Shown: positions 4,922 through 5,246 of the stretch, piece by piece
How the letters are laid out: each line of letters opens with the position of its first letter
How positions within the stretch are numbered: position 1 is the first letter of the stretch
Assembly (NCBI GenBank): GCA_003222835.1
Contig: QHXE01000150.1
Coordinates: forward strand, 1-5,246
Length of the DNA stretch: 5,246 bases
Direction of reading: 5' to 3'
Source of the DNA: Acidobacteriota bacterium
Lineage (GTDB): Bacteria; Acidobacteriota; Blastocatellia; Pyrinomonadales; Pyrinomonadaceae
Program-made: the position numbers and the translations under genes
Notes under the pieces: model-generated
The model's input: the letters and a program-made list of their open reading frames with translations, nothing else
Told to the model about the DNA's origin: nothing
Databases searched by the model: none

Positions 4922-4974
4922 GGTCGAAGCGTTCTCGACGCGCGGCTTAGTCCAACATCGAAAAGGAGAAGTCT

Positions 4975-5246
4975 ATGTCAAGCCCGGCTAGCATCAAGAA
5001 ACACCCCGTGCATCCGATGCTGGTAGGATTTCCGATCGGTCTATGGGTGTTTGCGCTGGTATGCGACGTGGTGCACGCAGTAAGTGGTAGTGCAATTTGG
5101 CAAACGGTTGCGACTTTCTGCGTTGCGGGCGGAATCGTCGGCGCACTGCTGGCGGCAGTGCCGGGCTTGATCGACTACTTCTCGATCGATGAAGCGGAGA
5201 TGAGGCGGATCGCGAACCTCCACTTGGCGGTCAACTTGGGCGCCGT
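4975..5246 (+). CDS. DUF2231 integral membrane protein (C-terminus off the right edge)
   Basis: The ATG at 4975 is preceded by AAGGAG at a six-base spacing. Ninety complete codons reach the edge without a stop. The N-terminus carries the DUF2231 hallmark 'HPVHPMLVGFPIGLW' (residues 10-24), followed by hydrophobic segments at about 15-35 and 42-66, then 'PGLIDYFSI' (63-71) and 'NLHLAVN' (81-87), where the conserved His of the family's third helix is expected. Family members are four-TM inner-membrane proteins of about 150-170 residues, so roughly half is present. Conserved His residues suggest metal or haem/redox involvement, but the function is not established. It lies 53 nt after the DUF892 remnant on the same strand, an arrangement that fits a membrane/oxidative stress cassette. 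Confidence 0.88.
   Translation, partial: MSSPASIKKHPVHPMLVGFPIGLWVFALVCDVVHAVSGSAIWQTVATFCVAGGIVGALLAAVPGLIDYFSIDEAEMRRIANLHLAVNLGA

Overview
The window looks like a chromosomal segment from a moderately GC-rich soil bacterium. Acidobacteriota (Terriglobia) is the most likely source. This rests on remembered resemblance of the ECF sigma / anti-sigma / membrane zinc-ribbon cluster and of the stand-alone PHP protein, not on any search, so the taxon is a moderate-confidence inference.

Left half (1-2083, all minus strand): a co-directional cluster reads leftwards from about 2060. It encodes an ECF RNA polymerase sigma factor, a membrane anti-sigma factor with a zinc-binding HxxxCxxC motif (4-nt ATGA overlap), a three-TM protein ending in a double zinc ribbon (11-nt gap), and after a 90-nt gap a DUF6326-type four-TM protein cut by the left edge. 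The first three are almost certainly one operon: an extracytoplasmic stress regulon module with an extra membrane zinc-ribbon protein. Diverging from the sigma gene is a small lipoprotein gene (2172-2510, plus strand). Its upstream region carries a good ECF-type promoter candidate, so it may be a target of the neighbouring sigma factor.

Middle (2511-4127): a gene-poor spacer holds a 12-bp palindrome and an 11-bp hairpin. Next is what looks like the first 15 codons of a truncated VOC/glyoxalase-type gene (2785-2832), running head-on into the 3' end of a minus-strand PHP-domain phosphoesterase gene (2804-3813). The PHP gene is broken: its N-terminal 40 or so residues lie in a different frame from the rest, with an apparent small deletion at the junction. 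Upstream of it lies a 135-bp MITE-like element (3884-4018) with 30-bp imperfect terminal inverted repeats bounded by CTAG and an internal perfect 10-bp hairpin.

Right end (4128-5246, plus strand): a cluster suggestive of stress response. It has a 65-residue Gln-rich disordered protein followed by a hairpin terminator. Next is a DUF892 (YciE/YciF) ferritin-like gene that has lost its start codon (ACG where ATG is expected) and carries two frameshifts. Last is a DUF2231 membrane protein cut by the right edge.

Overall, the left half is intact and regulatory, while the right half shows gene decay and mobile-element traffic: two pseudogenes, one gene stub and one MITE within about 2.2 kb. I see no tRNA, rRNA, CRISPR array or transposase gene.
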